A DNA stretch of 42,377 nt from a virus. The position numbers were made by a program, and so were the translations under genes. This document shows, one piece after another, positions 7,261-15,511 of this stretch. The DNA lies in the IMG/VR virus record IMGVR_UViG_3300009183_000153, positions 1-42,377 of that record; one strand, written 5' to 3'. Below the pieces are notes generated by a model. It ran no database searches. It was not told where the DNA came from and saw nothing but the letters and a program-made list of their open reading frames with translations. Position 1 is the stretch's first letter; every line of letters begins with the position of its first letter.

Positions 7261-7914
7261 GACATTAAATTTGAAATTTTTCCAGAAGACTATGCGTACT
7301 CTCGAGTTCAGACAACCTTTCCATGGAGCCGAGAAGAATTAATAGCTGACTTTGAGCAGGAAGACTGGAAACCATACGGAGCCGAAACTGCTGTTAAACA
7401 TGACGAATGGACCGGCAAACGGTTTAAAGTACATCGTCCTCGTAGCCCTAAGTTGCAACAAATTTCTCAATTCTTCAGGCAGGATTCTGTAAAAGATTAC
7501 GTTATTGAATGTCTGTATCGAGACAAGGCTATACTGCAAGTCAACTGGCAGATGTATCCTTGGCGCATGAGTACAAATACTGAACTGCATGCAGAATTTA
7601 CCAAAGACTTGCCGGGCTTTGAAAACGGTATTCACTGCGACATGCGACGATTGGTGGGCACCGGTATGATATACCTGGCCGAGGGTGACGATCCGGACTC
7701 AGCCAGTTGTTTTTATGATCATCCGGATCGACACAATCCGCGTCGTGTTGCCACTGGTTACGGCGCCGGATGGATACACAGCAACGACTGGAACACCTGG
7801 CACGACGGATGGAATCGCACTGACAAAACACGCTACAGTATCTTGTTGGGACTCACTTTGAAACTGGAGAATCAACCACAAGCAACTGATCAAGCGGTGC
7901 AAACCACGGCTTGA
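7255..7914 (+). CDS. 2OG-Fe(II) oxygenase-like protein
   Basis: A 219-aa protein. The C-terminal half shows a double-stranded beta-helix pattern: His127-x-Asp129 (GIHCDM), a distal His183 (NTWHDGW) and Arg193 (KTRYSILLGL). This fits the iron and 2-oxoglutarate ligands of prolyl-hydroxylase-like enzymes. The start at 7255 was chosen because the upstream part of the open frame lies over the clpP1 start; no clear ribosome site is seen. The 3' end overlaps the convergent radical SAM 2 gene by 62 nt. It may hydroxylate a protein or small molecule; the substrate is unknown. Confidence 0.7.
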   Translation: MQDIKFEIFPEDYAYSRVQTTFPWSREELIADFEQEDWKPYGAETAVKHDEWTGKRFKVHRPRSPKLQQISQFFRQDSVKDYVIECLYRDKAILQVNWQMYPWRMSTNTELHAEFTKDLPGFENGIHCDMRRLVGTGMIYLAEGDDPDSASCFYDHPDRHNPRRVATGYGAGWIHSNDWNTWHDGWNRTDKTRYSILLGLTLKLENQPQATDQAVQTTA

Positions 7915-9127
7915 TTAACTCTGCAAATTCAGGTAAGGCTGTTTCAAATGTTTGGTCACGACTGAGATCAAGTCCGCGAGTATAGCGATGAAATTCCCGG
8001 AAGTGATGCTGTTGTCCTTCCATTGGCGTATTCAAAAAGTTCAACACAATTTCACAATGGTCTTTCCAGTAGCGTTGGTGCCACGGCCCAATATCATCTC
8101 CCGTCACATACTTTGACAATTTATCAGTGATTGCGGTTTTAACAGCATCAGGCAAACTTTTCACGCACAGTTGATATGGCAAGTGCAACATGTTGAAGTT
8201 GCAGCCTAGTCCTTTCTTTGCAAAGAAATCAAATATCTCATCCAGGTAATACACATTCAAACTGTTGACAGTGATACACACGCCAAATTGAAAGTTTTTG
8301 TTTGTGCGTTGTGCCTGTAGGAATCGTTCAAGATTGCTGGCCACCAGATCCCAGGTACTAGAATAGCGAATATATCCACACCTATCTTCAATGTCATCGA
8401 TGCTCAAATCAAAGTAAACTTGTTTAAATTGTTTTAATAAGTTTTCTAACTCATCATTCCAAACAGTGCCATTGGTGCTAAAATGCAAGTCTATGTTTTT
8501 TGCTGTGCCTTGATCCACTGCGGTCTGTAACACATCAAAGTTCTTTTTGATCAGCATGGGCTCTGCACCGTAATAGTCAATGTACACTGTGTTGGGCACC
8601 CACTTGCTCATGGTGTTCCAAAGGTCTTGATTGTTGTCACTATAACTGGCAGGAATTCTGCGCCAGCGTTTGAGATACTCGGAATATGAAACGCCTTCTG
8701 CAGGCTGTGCTGCCAATTCCCAATCTTCTCGATACCATTGACTGGACACTTCTGGGTTACAGGTTCTGCATTTCATGTTGCAGGTGTTGCCCATTTTTAA
8801 ATCTAGTATTTGCGGCTGATCATCACGGTCAGTCACAGGATGATTCATACCGTTGTGCCACTGTCTGCGTGACTTTTTGCCGGCGTGTTCATCGTCCCAG
8901 CAGGCCTGGCAACTAGCATGCTCTTGATTGTTTTCCAAAGATTCTTGTATTTCTCTGCGTGTAGGGCTGGTCCACGCCTGTTCTAACGTGTGGGTGTCTA
9001 GATATATCTGTTCACCCTGTGCATCTTCTAGGTATTTTCTACTGTGGCAGCACAGATACGTTCGGCCAGAATTGTGCAAGCCCAGTCCTTTGTCGGCCAA
9101 AATACAGTATAAATTACTTTGTTTCAT
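7853..9127 (-). CDS. Radical SAM enzyme 2 with N-terminal twitch-type Cys cluster
   Basis: A 424-aa protein. The core motif is Cys116-x3-Cys120-x2-Cys123 (TCNMKCRTC), followed by DYYGAEPMLIKKN as the GGE-like strand (here GAE). The N-terminus carries Cys8, a Cys26-Cys27 pair and Cys73-x2-Cys76 (CQACWDDE), the same layout as radical SAM 3 and a variant of radical SAM 1. The substrate is unknown. It is convergent with the oxygenase gene, overlapping it by 62 nt, so antisense effects between the two are possible. No clear ribosome site precedes the ATG. Confidence 0.85.
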   Translation of the reverse strand: MKQSNLYCILADKGLGLHNSGRTYLCCHSRKYLEDAQGEQIYLDTHTLEQAWTSPTRREIQESLENNQEHASCQACWDDEHAGKKSRRQWHNGMNHPVTDRDDQPQILDLKMGNTCNMKCRTCNPEVSSQWYREDWELAAQPAEGVSYSEYLKRWRRIPASYSDNNQDLWNTMSKWVPNTVYIDYYGAEPMLIKKNFDVLQTAVDQGTAKNIDLHFSTNGTVWNDELENLLKQFKQVYFDLSIDDIEDRCGYIRYSSTWDLVASNLERFLQAQRTNKNFQFGVCITVNSLNVYYLDEIFDFFAKKGLGCNFNMLHLPYQLCVKSLPDAVKTAITDKLSKYVTGDDIGPWHQRYWKDHCEIVLNFLNTPMEGQQHHFREFHRYTRGLDLSRDQTFETALPEFAELIKPWFAPLDQLLVVDSPVSK

Positions 9128-9171
9128 ATATTGATTTATGATAAGTAAACAACAACGGAAAAGAATACACC

Positions 9172-10617
9172 ATGCGCGACCTACTTAATTTAATTGACCT
9201 TCACGAAGTGGCATTATCAGCCGGTGAGATTAACAAGTATGAAGATCGGTTTAATGCCTTCATTGGACATATTGCAAATGGCAAGCCATTTTATCTTGAC
9301 AAAGATGTTAACGGGTTCCCCAAGGGAACCGAAGTTATACTAGACCCTTCAGAGGCTGAACGCTTTTTAGCACTAGCAAGAGAAAACAAATTTAAAGGTG
9401 GATTAACCGGCACTGATGCCAAAGGAAACATCTGGCCATTGAGTAGCTTTAGTAAAACTGCTGACTTCGGTGGAGCCACTGCTAAACCCGATGATGATGC
9501 TAGCAAGCTCAGCAAAGATGCTGCTGGCTTAAAGCCCAATCAGATTGGCATTACTGACCAACCGATCAAAGCAGGTCAACTTGGTCGGGTCATCATCAAC
9601 AACCCAATTCTAAATAGTACACCGCACGGCCAGGCAGTCGTTGCCTGTGCCAAGGCAATCATAGCCGGGCAAACTCCAGTGATCCCTAAAGAAATTTTAG
9701 CATCAGGGCCTGTAACTGCTGCCATTGTTGACTATGCTGGAGAATATCTAGGCGTGCTGGCCCTGATCTACGGTCGAACTAATTTTCCCAATCAAGCAGA
9801 TTTTACCAAGTGGCTGGGCGGAAGTCTTGACAGTTTAATTTTAAATTTTCCAAGTAAAGAAAATAATCCACTGGCCGACAGTATTGCTGAGATTACTAAC
9901 CCTACCACCAATCATCAAATCAACATTTCTAGTAAAGGCACTGGCGGTGGCGCATCACCAGCAGTGAGTGGCTTACGTATTCCGGATCATCTTAGAAAGA
10001 AAAAATCATACCGTACTGCAATTGACCTAATTGATTTGACGCAAAATGCAAATTTACCTAAACCTACTGCAATCAGTCAGGCATTCCAAGCAATGAATCT
10101 GTTAAACGAACGGATTCCAGAGTCTATTCCTGCGGTGTTTAAACCTTTCTTGCCATGGCCGTCATCAATCGTTGATGAAATAAATGCAAGTAGACTTGCA
10201 CCAAGAAGCCAACGAGTTGATCTTCCCAAGTACAAAAAAATAACCAGCATGGTCGATAGTACCGGCACCGACGGCGGCAAATTAACTTATGTTACTAAAC
10301 AGGCTGTGAAGAATATTGTTAATAGCGGTGCTGTTCCAGAATTTCAGGCTGCTGTTTTAGAAATTTTAGATTATAATTTTATTCAGCAGTACACAAGTTT
10401 AGTGAGAAAATCGGGTTCTCTTGTGTTTAACACACAGTGGCCAGCCAAACTAGATGGCAAGATTACTATGGAAAATAAAAGCAGTGCTGTAGACCCAGGA
10501 GGCGGAGGGTTTAATTTTAAATTAAGTCCCACTGGTGCAGTTGAAGAAACGGTAGAACCTGCAAAACCTGTGCAGATTGGTAACGATAAAACGCTGGGAC
10601 GCAAGCGTCAGCGTTAA
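9172..10617 (+). CDS. Unknown 481-aa phage protein
   Basis: Starts MRDLLNLIDLHEVALSAGEI; GGAAAAGAA precedes the ATG. Visible parts are a helical N-terminus, a Gly/Asp-rich linker near residue 105, a central region with NHQINISSKGTGGGASPAVS (about residues 249-268), and a Gly/Pro-rich C-terminal tail ending LGRKRQR. The D...xISSK pattern could fit a PD-(D/E)xK nuclease-type core, but this is weak. It stands alone on the + strand, and its stop shares the palindrome GTTAAC with the stop of ClpP2. No function is assigned. Confidence 0.75.
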   Translation: MRDLLNLIDLHEVALSAGEINKYEDRFNAFIGHIANGKPFYLDKDVNGFPKGTEVILDPSEAERFLALARENKFKGGLTGTDAKGNIWPLSSFSKTADFGGATAKPDDDASKLSKDAAGLKPNQIGITDQPIKAGQLGRVIINNPILNSTPHGQAVVACAKAIIAGQTPVIPKEILASGPVTAAIVDYAGEYLGVLALIYGRTNFPNQADFTKWLGGSLDSLILNFPSKENNPLADSIAEITNPTTNHQINISSKGTGGGASPAVSGLRIPDHLRKKKSYRTAIDLIDLTQNANLPKPTAISQAFQAMNLLNERIPESIPAVFKPFLPWPSSIVDEINASRLAPRSQRVDLPKYKKITSMVDSTGTDGGKLTYVTKQAVKNIVNSGAVPEFQAAVLEILDYNFIQQYTSLVRKSGSLVFNTQWPAKLDGKITMENKSSAVDPGGGGFNFKLSPTGAVEETVEPAKPVQIGNDKTLGRKRQR

Positions 10618-11189
10618 CGATTTAGTATAGAGATGTTGTCGCAGATGCCAAGCTTCAAGGCTTCTTCTGCACTGAGATACACATCGTGTGCTGGCAACAA
10701 TGTTCGTTTGATTTCTTCTTCTGATAATCCTGTACACTGCACATAGTGTGCAACCATGCGCTTTTGTGTGAGATCAAACTCTTTCATTGTGGCCATTAAC
10801 TCGTGATGCTTGCCATCATTACCCCAGGCATACTGATGACTCATGATACTAGTGTTGGGGGTGAGTGTTCTACGACCCGGGGATCCTGCTAAAAAGATCA
10901 ACAGGCCAGCACTGGCAATCTGACCCAGGCCCACAGTCTTAATGAATATGTTGGAACTGCGCATCACATCAATCAGGGCAAAGGCAGCACTCATGTCTCC
11001 GCCCTCTGAACAGATCATCAACAACAGTTCTTTGCGTTTTCTCTTTACAACAAAGTTCTCGTGCAGAATCCATTCGATTGCAGGCTTTATACTTTCATGG
11101 TCTACTTCGCCCATGAAAACGTACATGCCATTATCTGCTAGTGCTTGTGTGTGGTCTTTAACGGTGTCAAAATCTTGCTGTGTGGCCAT
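10614..11189 (-). CDS. ClpP-family serine protease 2 (divergent)
   Basis: A 191-aa ClpP-like protein with an apparently intact triad: Ser93 (GQIASAG), His118 (SIMSHQ) and Asp169 (HDVYLSAEEA). The NSPGG loop is replaced by CSEGGD, and the body diverges strongly from ClpP1. It could form mixed rings with ClpP1, act as a separate peptidase such as a maturation protease, or be regulatory. A perfect inverted repeat overlaps its predicted -10 (11214-11235). It lies apart from ClpX. Confidence 0.85.
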   Translation of the reverse strand: MATQQDFDTVKDHTQALADNGMYVFMGEVDHESIKPAIEWILHENFVVKRKRKELLLMICSEGGDMSAAFALIDVMRSSNIFIKTVGLGQIASAGLLIFLAGSPGRRTLTPNTSIMSHQYAWGNDGKHHELMATMKEFDLTQKRMVAHYVQCTGLSEEEIKRTLLPAHDVYLSAEEALKLGICDNISILNR

Positions 11190-11213
11190 GTTTAAATCAG
11201 TTAATTTGTGTGT

Positions 11214-11235
11214 GTTCAGTATTATACTACTGAAC
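11214..11235 (-). promoter_or_regulatory. Inverted repeat over the -10 of clpP2 (possible operator)
   Basis: GTTCAGTA and TACTGAAC are perfect 8-bp arms around a 6-nt centre. The minus strand reads TATAAT at 11226-11221 inside it. A TTGTGC lies 18 bp upstream as a possible -35; a TTGACA is also present but only 9 bp away. It could be a repressor site. A further hairpin (GGCGC...GCGCC, about 11259-11275) lies in the same gap. Confidence 0.45.
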
Positions 11236-11280
11236 TGTCAAGATGCACAACTACTTATGGCGCAATGTTGGCGCCAAAAA

Positions 11281-12351
11281 TTAACAATTTGGACCGCGAA
11301 CCATGGCTATTTTAATCTGGTCTAAATTGGCTGTGGGCAACCGGCTGAGATCAATAAAAGTGTTGAATCTTTTGACTGCTTTGCCATTAATTGCCACTCG
11401 GTCATGATCCTGATTTACATAGTACCAAGCAGAATGATCGCGGTAGTCCAATTCTTTAGCATAAAAACACTGTTTAAATTGCTCTTTTCCTGCAGTGTCC
11501 ACAATGGCAATACGGATAGTGGGCTGGCTTTGGATCATCTCTTTACGCACCATTTGATCGGCAACTTTATCGTTGAACCAAGTTTGGGTAGTTGATCCGA
11601 ATCCTGGGCGTATCACATCAATCTGAGATGCAACATTTCTGCATCCAAATAGGCCGCCACAGTCCGAGCGTTGGTTTATTGCGGAGAGTGCTTCTGCAAT
11701 GCTTTCAAGGTACTCTTTACTCCATGATAACCAAAACGCAACTTCTAATTGTCCAGTACGGTTAGCATCAAACATGACCTGTGTTTTATCCATTTCAATC
11801 ACAAACGCTCGTTTGGGATAGTCAGCTAGTACAGATTTAAGCAACCTATCACCGGACGTCCTTTCATGCTGTAGCGTTTGTATTTGTGTACTGATGCGTC
11901 CACCTTCCACTGTGCCTGCTGTGGCAGATTTATTTAACAAACGGTTGGCAATTTTGCTAGGCCGGACCCAAACCTTCATATTAACAAGAACTCGGTTACC
12001 TACTCTTTGCTGTTCAACCACTTCAAATCGATCTACGTAGCCCGATGCATAGGTGATGATTTCATCCCGTGTCTGCCGGTCATTGCGCACTTCTGTTTCA
12101 GAAGACACAACTGTTCCAACTGCATGTTCTACTGCCAATCTAAAACCTTGTTGTTTGGCTTGCTCAAAAGTGTTGCCTTCACTGATAACTTCCACATACA
12201 AGACCTTTTCAGAGTTGGCAGCTTCGTAGATCCAACGAGCCACAGTTATTCCATTTCCAATAGGACTGCGAATAACATCGGCAATAGTAACGCTGTGTGC
12301 GGCAGTCACGACCACAACAGCACTGACTGCAACCAGTAAACGCCTTAACAT
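11281..12351 (-). CDS. Exported FlgT-like protein
   Basis: A 356-aa protein with an N-terminal signal (MLRRLLVAVSAVVVVTAAHS). Residues about 50-130 follow the FlgT N-domain pattern: EVISEGNTFEQAKQQGFRLA, AVGTVVSSETEVRND, ASGYVDRFEVVEQQRVG. FlgT is a periplasmic protein of polar flagellar motors. The rest, including CGGLFGC, is not recognised. It begins 1 nt after the LPP20-like lipoprotein gene, mirroring the close association of FlgP/LPP20-type lipoproteins with FlgT in some bacteria. A role in the infected cell envelope is an inference. Confidence 0.65.
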   Translation of the reverse strand: MLRRLLVAVSAVVVVTAAHSVTIADVIRSPIGNGITVARWIYEAANSEKVLYVEVISEGNTFEQAKQQGFRLAVEHAVGTVVSSETEVRNDRQTRDEIITYASGYVDRFEVVEQQRVGNRVLVNMKVWVRPSKIANRLLNKSATAGTVEGGRISTQIQTLQHERTSGDRLLKSVLADYPKRAFVIEMDKTQVMFDANRTGQLEVAFWLSWSKEYLESIAEALSAINQRSDCGGLFGCRNVASQIDVIRPGFGSTTQTWFNDKVADQMVRKEMIQSQPTIRIAIVDTAGKEQFKQCFYAKELDYRDHSAWYYVNQDHDRVAINGKAVKRFNTFIDLSRLPTANLDQIKIAMVRGPNC

Positions 12352-12352
12352 G

Positions 12353-13045
12353 TTACTGCATCATCAGGCCACGTACCACTGGGCGCACTGCGTTGGATTT
12401 TTTGTCCCAACGATACACCACCTTAACGTTTTTACCACTGTTGATCACTTCACCCTTGACCAGATACAAGCCCGACAGGATGCCAGCATTCTGTGTGGTG
12501 ATGACATTGTTGACTCTGCTGGCAATTCTTAACGCATCATTACGAACAGCAGTGTTATCTTCTTTGGAAGAGGTACCACTATTCTTTTGCGGATTTAGGT
12601 CGGCCGCAACGTCTGTGTCATCTGTAGATTTAACAACATTGGTGGTAAAGTTGTTTTTCTTGTTGTCGTTGGCCTGTTCCAGGTTGCTACTGATCATGCG
12701 CACAGATGTACGACTTGTGATGTTCTCTTTATTGATAAAGTCATTGAGACTTTTCTTAGCTTCAAGTTCAGCCACACGGAACGATTCACGCAGTGCGTTT
12801 TGGCTGTTGCCCCAGACAGGTGCGTAGCCAATGACCTCAATGCTCTCAACAGCACCAGACCACAGACTATACTTGATCGTGACACCTTGGCGAGTAAAGT
12901 CGCTAGTGGCAGTTTGTTCGCTAATAGGAGCAGTGGCATTGGACCCGGGTGCAATGCTACTATTTTGGCTCAGCGGATTGGAACTGCATCCAGCCAATGT
13001 TACCAGCACTGCTACGGCTGTGGCAGATAAAATACGACTTTTCAT
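12353..13045 (-). CDS. LPP20/FlgP-like lipoprotein
   Basis: A 230-aa protein with signal and lipobox VTLAGC (Cys20). After a Ser/Asn-rich linker comes VIGYAPVWGNSQNALRESFR followed by AELEAKKSLNDFI, the helix-rich pattern of LPP20/FlgP-type outer-membrane lipoproteins, then an Asn/Asp-rich stretch and a C-terminal beta part. AAAGG precedes the ATG. The promoter at 13123-13151 gives a leader of about 70 nt. It is co-transcribed with the FlgT-like gene. The lipoprotein status is sound; the family is moderate. Confidence 0.65.
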   Translation of the reverse strand: MKSRILSATAVAVLVTLAGCSSNPLSQNSSIAPGSNATAPISEQTATSDFTRQGVTIKYSLWSGAVESIEVIGYAPVWGNSQNALRESFRVAELEAKKSLNDFINKENITSRTSVRMISSNLEQANDNKKNNFTTNVVKSTDDTDVAADLNPQKNSGTSSKEDNTAVRNDALRIASRVNNVITTQNAGILSGLYLVKGEVINSGKNVKVVYRWDKKSNAVRPVVRGLMMQ

Positions 13046-13104
13046 TTCGATACCTTTTGTGTCTTTTTCCGGTTAACCGATATGGTTTGTTTACACCCAA
13101 GAAA

Positions 13105-13141
13105 AATCCAGTTCATGTGTGTATTATACACGAACTGGATT
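13105..13141 (-). terminator. Long inverted repeat with T-run, enclosing a promoter -10
   Basis: AATCCAGTTC and GAACTGGATT (10 bp) flank an inner GTGTA/TACAC stem. On the minus strand the arm is followed by TTTTTC, so it can end the phasin-like transcript. The same DNA contains the TATAAT of the next operon in its loop, so it could also be an operator. Confidence 0.6.
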
Positions 13142-13151
13142 AATTGGTCAA
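13123..13151 (-). promoter_or_regulatory. Sigma70-type promoter for the lipoprotein operon
   Basis: Minus strand: TTGACC (13151-13146), 17 bp, TATAAT (13128-13123). Unlike the repeat family it lacks the TGn extension, and it sits inside a long inverted repeat. Confidence 0.8.
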
Positions 13152-13173
13152 TGCCTTTTGGGCCAAACGGTTA

Positions 13174-13452
13174 TTATTTGGCTTTGGATTGAGTAGTTTG
13201 GTAAGCCTTCATGATACCTTCACCAAACTTGGTGTAGTCAAACTTGGTGGCTTCTTGTGCAGTTTTAACCATTTCACTGGACAATACAGCAAATGTGTCA
13301 GAACCAACTTTGGCAGCTTTTTTGGTATAAGAAGCTTGCTCATCAATGAAAGTGTTCATTGCGTCTGCTACCTTTTCGTTTTGAACAAATGTCTTGACAA
13401 ATTGTTTTTTACCGGTTTGAACGGCGTCGATTGTTGCGTCTAATGTAAACAT
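13174..13452 (-). CDS. Phasin-like small protein
   Basis: A 92-aa helical, Lys/Ala-rich protein without Cys or Trp. The pattern TIDAVQTGKKQFVKTFVQNE and the C-terminal TKFGEGIMKAYQTTQSKAK resemble phasins, amphipathic proteins that coat polyhydroxyalkanoate granules. TAGGAGA lies upstream of the ATG. A CATAAATAAT element (13521-13530) could be a late promoter; TTGCGT-17-TACAAT on the same stretch is an alternative. Phasin similarity is judged by eye, and any short amphipathic coil could look alike. Confidence 0.55.
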   Translation of the reverse strand: MFTLDATIDAVQTGKKQFVKTFVQNEKVADAMNTFIDEQASYTKKAAKVGSDTFAVLSSEMVKTAQEATKFDYTKFGEGIMKAYQTTQSKAK

Positions 13453-13520
13453 AATTTTCTCCTATTAAGCGAGTTTACCATAAGGCCCGACCTATTCAGC
13501 ACCCTATGTTCTATTGTAAC

Positions 13521-13541
13521 ATTATTTATGTTGCAACGCAA
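13521..13541 (-). promoter_or_regulatory. Possible late promoter and inverted repeat upstream of the phasin-like gene
   Basis: Minus-strand CATAAATAAT (13530-13521) beside the inverted repeat ATGTTGC-AAC-GCAACAT (about 13528-13544). Nearby, ATTAGTGA-ATGG-TCACTAAT (13559-13578) is another perfect hairpin in this divergent intergenic region. The latter is followed by TTTTG on the + strand. Confidence 0.35.
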
Positions 13542-13597
13542 CATCTTTTGGTATTTTTATTAGTGAATGGTCACTAATTTTGTTAGCCGTTTACGAG

Positions 13598-13607
13598 TAA
13601 TAAATAA
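13598..13607 (+). promoter_or_regulatory. Possible late-type promoter (TAATAAATAA)
   Basis: It lies 18 nt before the ATG at 13625, with a TAGGAG ribosome site between. It matches the ATAAATA core seen before several other genes here. Confidence 0.4.
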
Positions 13608-13624
13608 CTGTATAGGAGAACATT

Positions 13625-13837
13625 ATGTTAACAAAAATCAAAGAATTCTTGTTTGGTAAACCAACTCAACTCGAAGTAGAAGTCCAGGCGTCTGCACCCT
13701 ACAAGGTTGAGACACCAGCACCGGTGGCAAAAGCAGACCCTACCCCAGTTGCTAAACCAATTGCCAAACCCAAGACAGCGCCCAAGCCTAAAGCACCAGC
13801 AAAACCACGGGCACCCAAAAAACCAGTTGTAAAGTAA
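13625..13837 (+). CDS. Small basic Pro/Lys/Ala-rich protein
   Basis: A 70-aa protein. After a short amphipathic N-terminus (MLTKIKEFLFGK) it consists of Ala-Pro-Lys repeats (APVAKADPTPVAKP, KPKAPAKPRAPKKP), like histone H1-type tails or periplasmic spacer segments. It is probably disordered and could bind nucleic acid. It is a single-gene unit with a late-type promoter and its own terminator. Confidence 0.7.
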   Translation: MLTKIKEFLFGKPTQLEVEVQASAPYKVETPAPVAKADPTPVAKPIAKPKTAPKPKAPAKPRAPKKPVVK

Positions 13838-13860
13838 AAAGTCTCGAAAGAGACTTTTTT
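13836..13860 (+). terminator. Rho-independent terminator
   Basis: AAAAAGTCTC, a GAAA tetraloop, GAGACTTTTT and a T-run directly after the basic protein gene. The A-rich left arm makes it usable for the convergent minus-strand GT2 gene as well; that gene's stop lies within it. Confidence 0.9.
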
Positions 13861-14575
13861 AATTCCAGTACTTGGATGAATCTAACTTGTCCCAGTACGC
13901 TCGATTATTGCGATTGACAAAGTTCTTGACAAGGTATTTGGCCATGCCCATGTACCCCATCTTCTTGAATCTACGACTATCCTGACCAAAGTGGTGTCGA
14001 ACAATTTTAAACTTTTTAGGACTGTACTTGCGACTTAAGAAGAAATCTTCTGACGTTGCAAACTGTTCAGGGAACCCACCAAATTCTTCAAAACGATCTC
14101 TGCGTGTCAACATAAATGCTCCTACAGCAAAAGGAGAGAAGAATTTCAATGCGTGATTTATGGTGTTAAAGATAACAAAACCAATCTTGGTTCTTGGGTC
14201 TCGATCATAACATTTTATTTTTAAACCTATTAGGTCCAAGTTTTTTGATTCTATTGTGTCAACAGCATCCTGAATCACTGTATTTTTAAAAAAACGCACA
14301 TCAGCATCAATGAACAAGATGTACGGAGTAGTGACCAACCGTGCGCCACAGTTTTTGGCCACGCTAACAGGCCCACCCTCAATGATTTCTACATTTAACA
14401 AACCCTTGTTGTCTAGTATAACCTGTCTAGTACTGTCAGTTGAGCAGTCAGCAATGATGATTCTAGTTGTGCCAATGTTTTGTTCTCTTAGAGAGTTTAA
14501 CAAATGATGAATGTACGTTTCCTCATTCTTGCAAGGTACCACTATGGTAATTTTATCACTTATTGTCGTTTGCAT
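13859..14575 (-). CDS. Family 2 glycosyltransferase
   Basis: A 238-aa GT-A fold enzyme: ITIVVPCKNEETYI at the N-terminus, IIADCSTDST, the metal-binding FIDADVRF (DxD type) near residue 92, and the acceptor-side FGGFPEQFATSEDFFLS. The C-terminus is basic, without clear membrane spans. It would transfer a sugar from a nucleotide-sugar. The neighbouring LpxH-like gene upstream suggests envelope or lipid-glycan work. AAGGTGG precedes the ATG. The acceptor is unknown. Confidence 0.85.
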   Translation of the reverse strand: MQTTISDKITIVVPCKNEETYIHHLLNSLREQNIGTTRIIIADCSTDSTRQVILDNKGLLNVEIIEGGPVSVAKNCGARLVTTPYILFIDADVRFFKNTVIQDAVDTIESKNLDLIGLKIKCYDRDPRTKIGFVIFNTINHALKFFSPFAVGAFMLTRRDRFEEFGGFPEQFATSEDFFLSRKYSPKKFKIVRHHFGQDSRRFKKMGYMGMAKYLVKNFVNRNNRAYWDKLDSSKYWN

Positions 14576-14614
14576 TCTGCTACCACCTTAAAATTTTCAA
14601 ATTTCAGTTTGTAC

Positions 14615-15478
14615 TTAATTGTACTTAACACCTGCAGGCAAGTGTGTTGGTCCTGGAATGTCAATTCCACTCGCCCCGGCACGTCTTTTGAGTCGTTTAA
14701 GTGAACTGCCAGTATTATCAGTATCCACATCGTCCTTCTCCTTGGTCCAGGTTATGATTTCCCACTTACCGTCCCAGTGCTCTACCAGTGCGGTACATGA
14801 CTCGACCCAGTCACCGTCATTCATATAAGTTACGCCATTGATTTCTTTTATCTCTGCGTGATGTATGTGCCCACAGATGACACCATCAAATCCACGCTTC
14901 TTGCAGTAGTTAGCCAAGTTCTCTTCAAACTTGAACACAAAGTCTACAGCTTTTTTAACCTTGTATTTAAGATAACGGCTAAGGCTCCAGTAGCCGAAAC
15001 CCATACGACGACGTATCCAATTAAACTTATTGTTGAGTTCAAGAACAAAGTCATATGCTTTGTCTCCCAGGAATGCTATCCACGGTGCCAGACGGGTAAT
15101 GCCGTCAAACAGGTCTCCGTGAACAACTAGATAGTGTCGACCATCTGCACCTATGTGCTCTATTTGATTGTGTATCTCAACAAGACCAAAACTAAAACCA
15201 TATGGTATCATAGGTCTTAAGAATTCATCATGGTTGCCTGCAATGAATACAACTCTAGTGCCACGCTTGGCATGACCTAATACACGACGAACTACATTAG
15301 TGTGGCTTTGTTTCCAACGCCACTTGTTTTGTTGAATCTTCCAGGCGTCGATAATATCGCCTACTAGGTACAGTGTGTCGCAAGAGTTGTGTTTGAGGAA
15401 GTTATTGAGACGATCGGCTTGACAATCTTTGGTTCCAAGGTGGACATCACTAACAAAGATTGAGCGATATGTCTTCAT
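14615..15478 (-). CDS. LpxH-like metallophosphoesterase
   Basis: A 287-aa calcineurin-type phosphoesterase with all metal motifs: Asp11-x-His13 (SDVHLG), GDIID (Asp41), GNHDE (81-85), VVHGD and CGHIHHAE. The layout and length resemble UDP-2,3-diacylglucosamine pyrophosphatase family proteins of lipid A synthesis, but the broader family includes many other hydrolases. The C-terminal 40 residues are a basic, Pro/Gly-rich extension. It precedes the GT2 gene in the same direction. No ribosome site is evident. Confidence 0.8.
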   Translation of the reverse strand: MKTYRSIFVSDVHLGTKDCQADRLNNFLKHNSCDTLYLVGDIIDAWKIQQNKWRWKQSHTNVVRRVLGHAKRGTRVVFIAGNHDEFLRPMIPYGFSFGLVEIHNQIEHIGADGRHYLVVHGDLFDGITRLAPWIAFLGDKAYDFVLELNNKFNWIRRRMGFGYWSLSRYLKYKVKKAVDFVFKFEENLANYCKKRGFDGVICGHIHHAEIKEINGVTYMNDGDWVESCTALVEHWDGKWEIITWTKEKDDVDTDNTGSSLKRLKRRAGASGIDIPGPTHLPAGVKYN

Positions 15479-15511
15479 CTGTTATTTAAGACAAAGACTG
15501 TTACAATTTTG

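Noticed and set aside
11259-11275. GGCGC...GCGCC hairpin as a terminator
   Set aside because: No T-run follows on either strand; only a plain hairpin.
12393-12827. 144-aa plus-strand ORF
   Set aside because: Leucine-rich antisense shadow of the lipoprotein gene.
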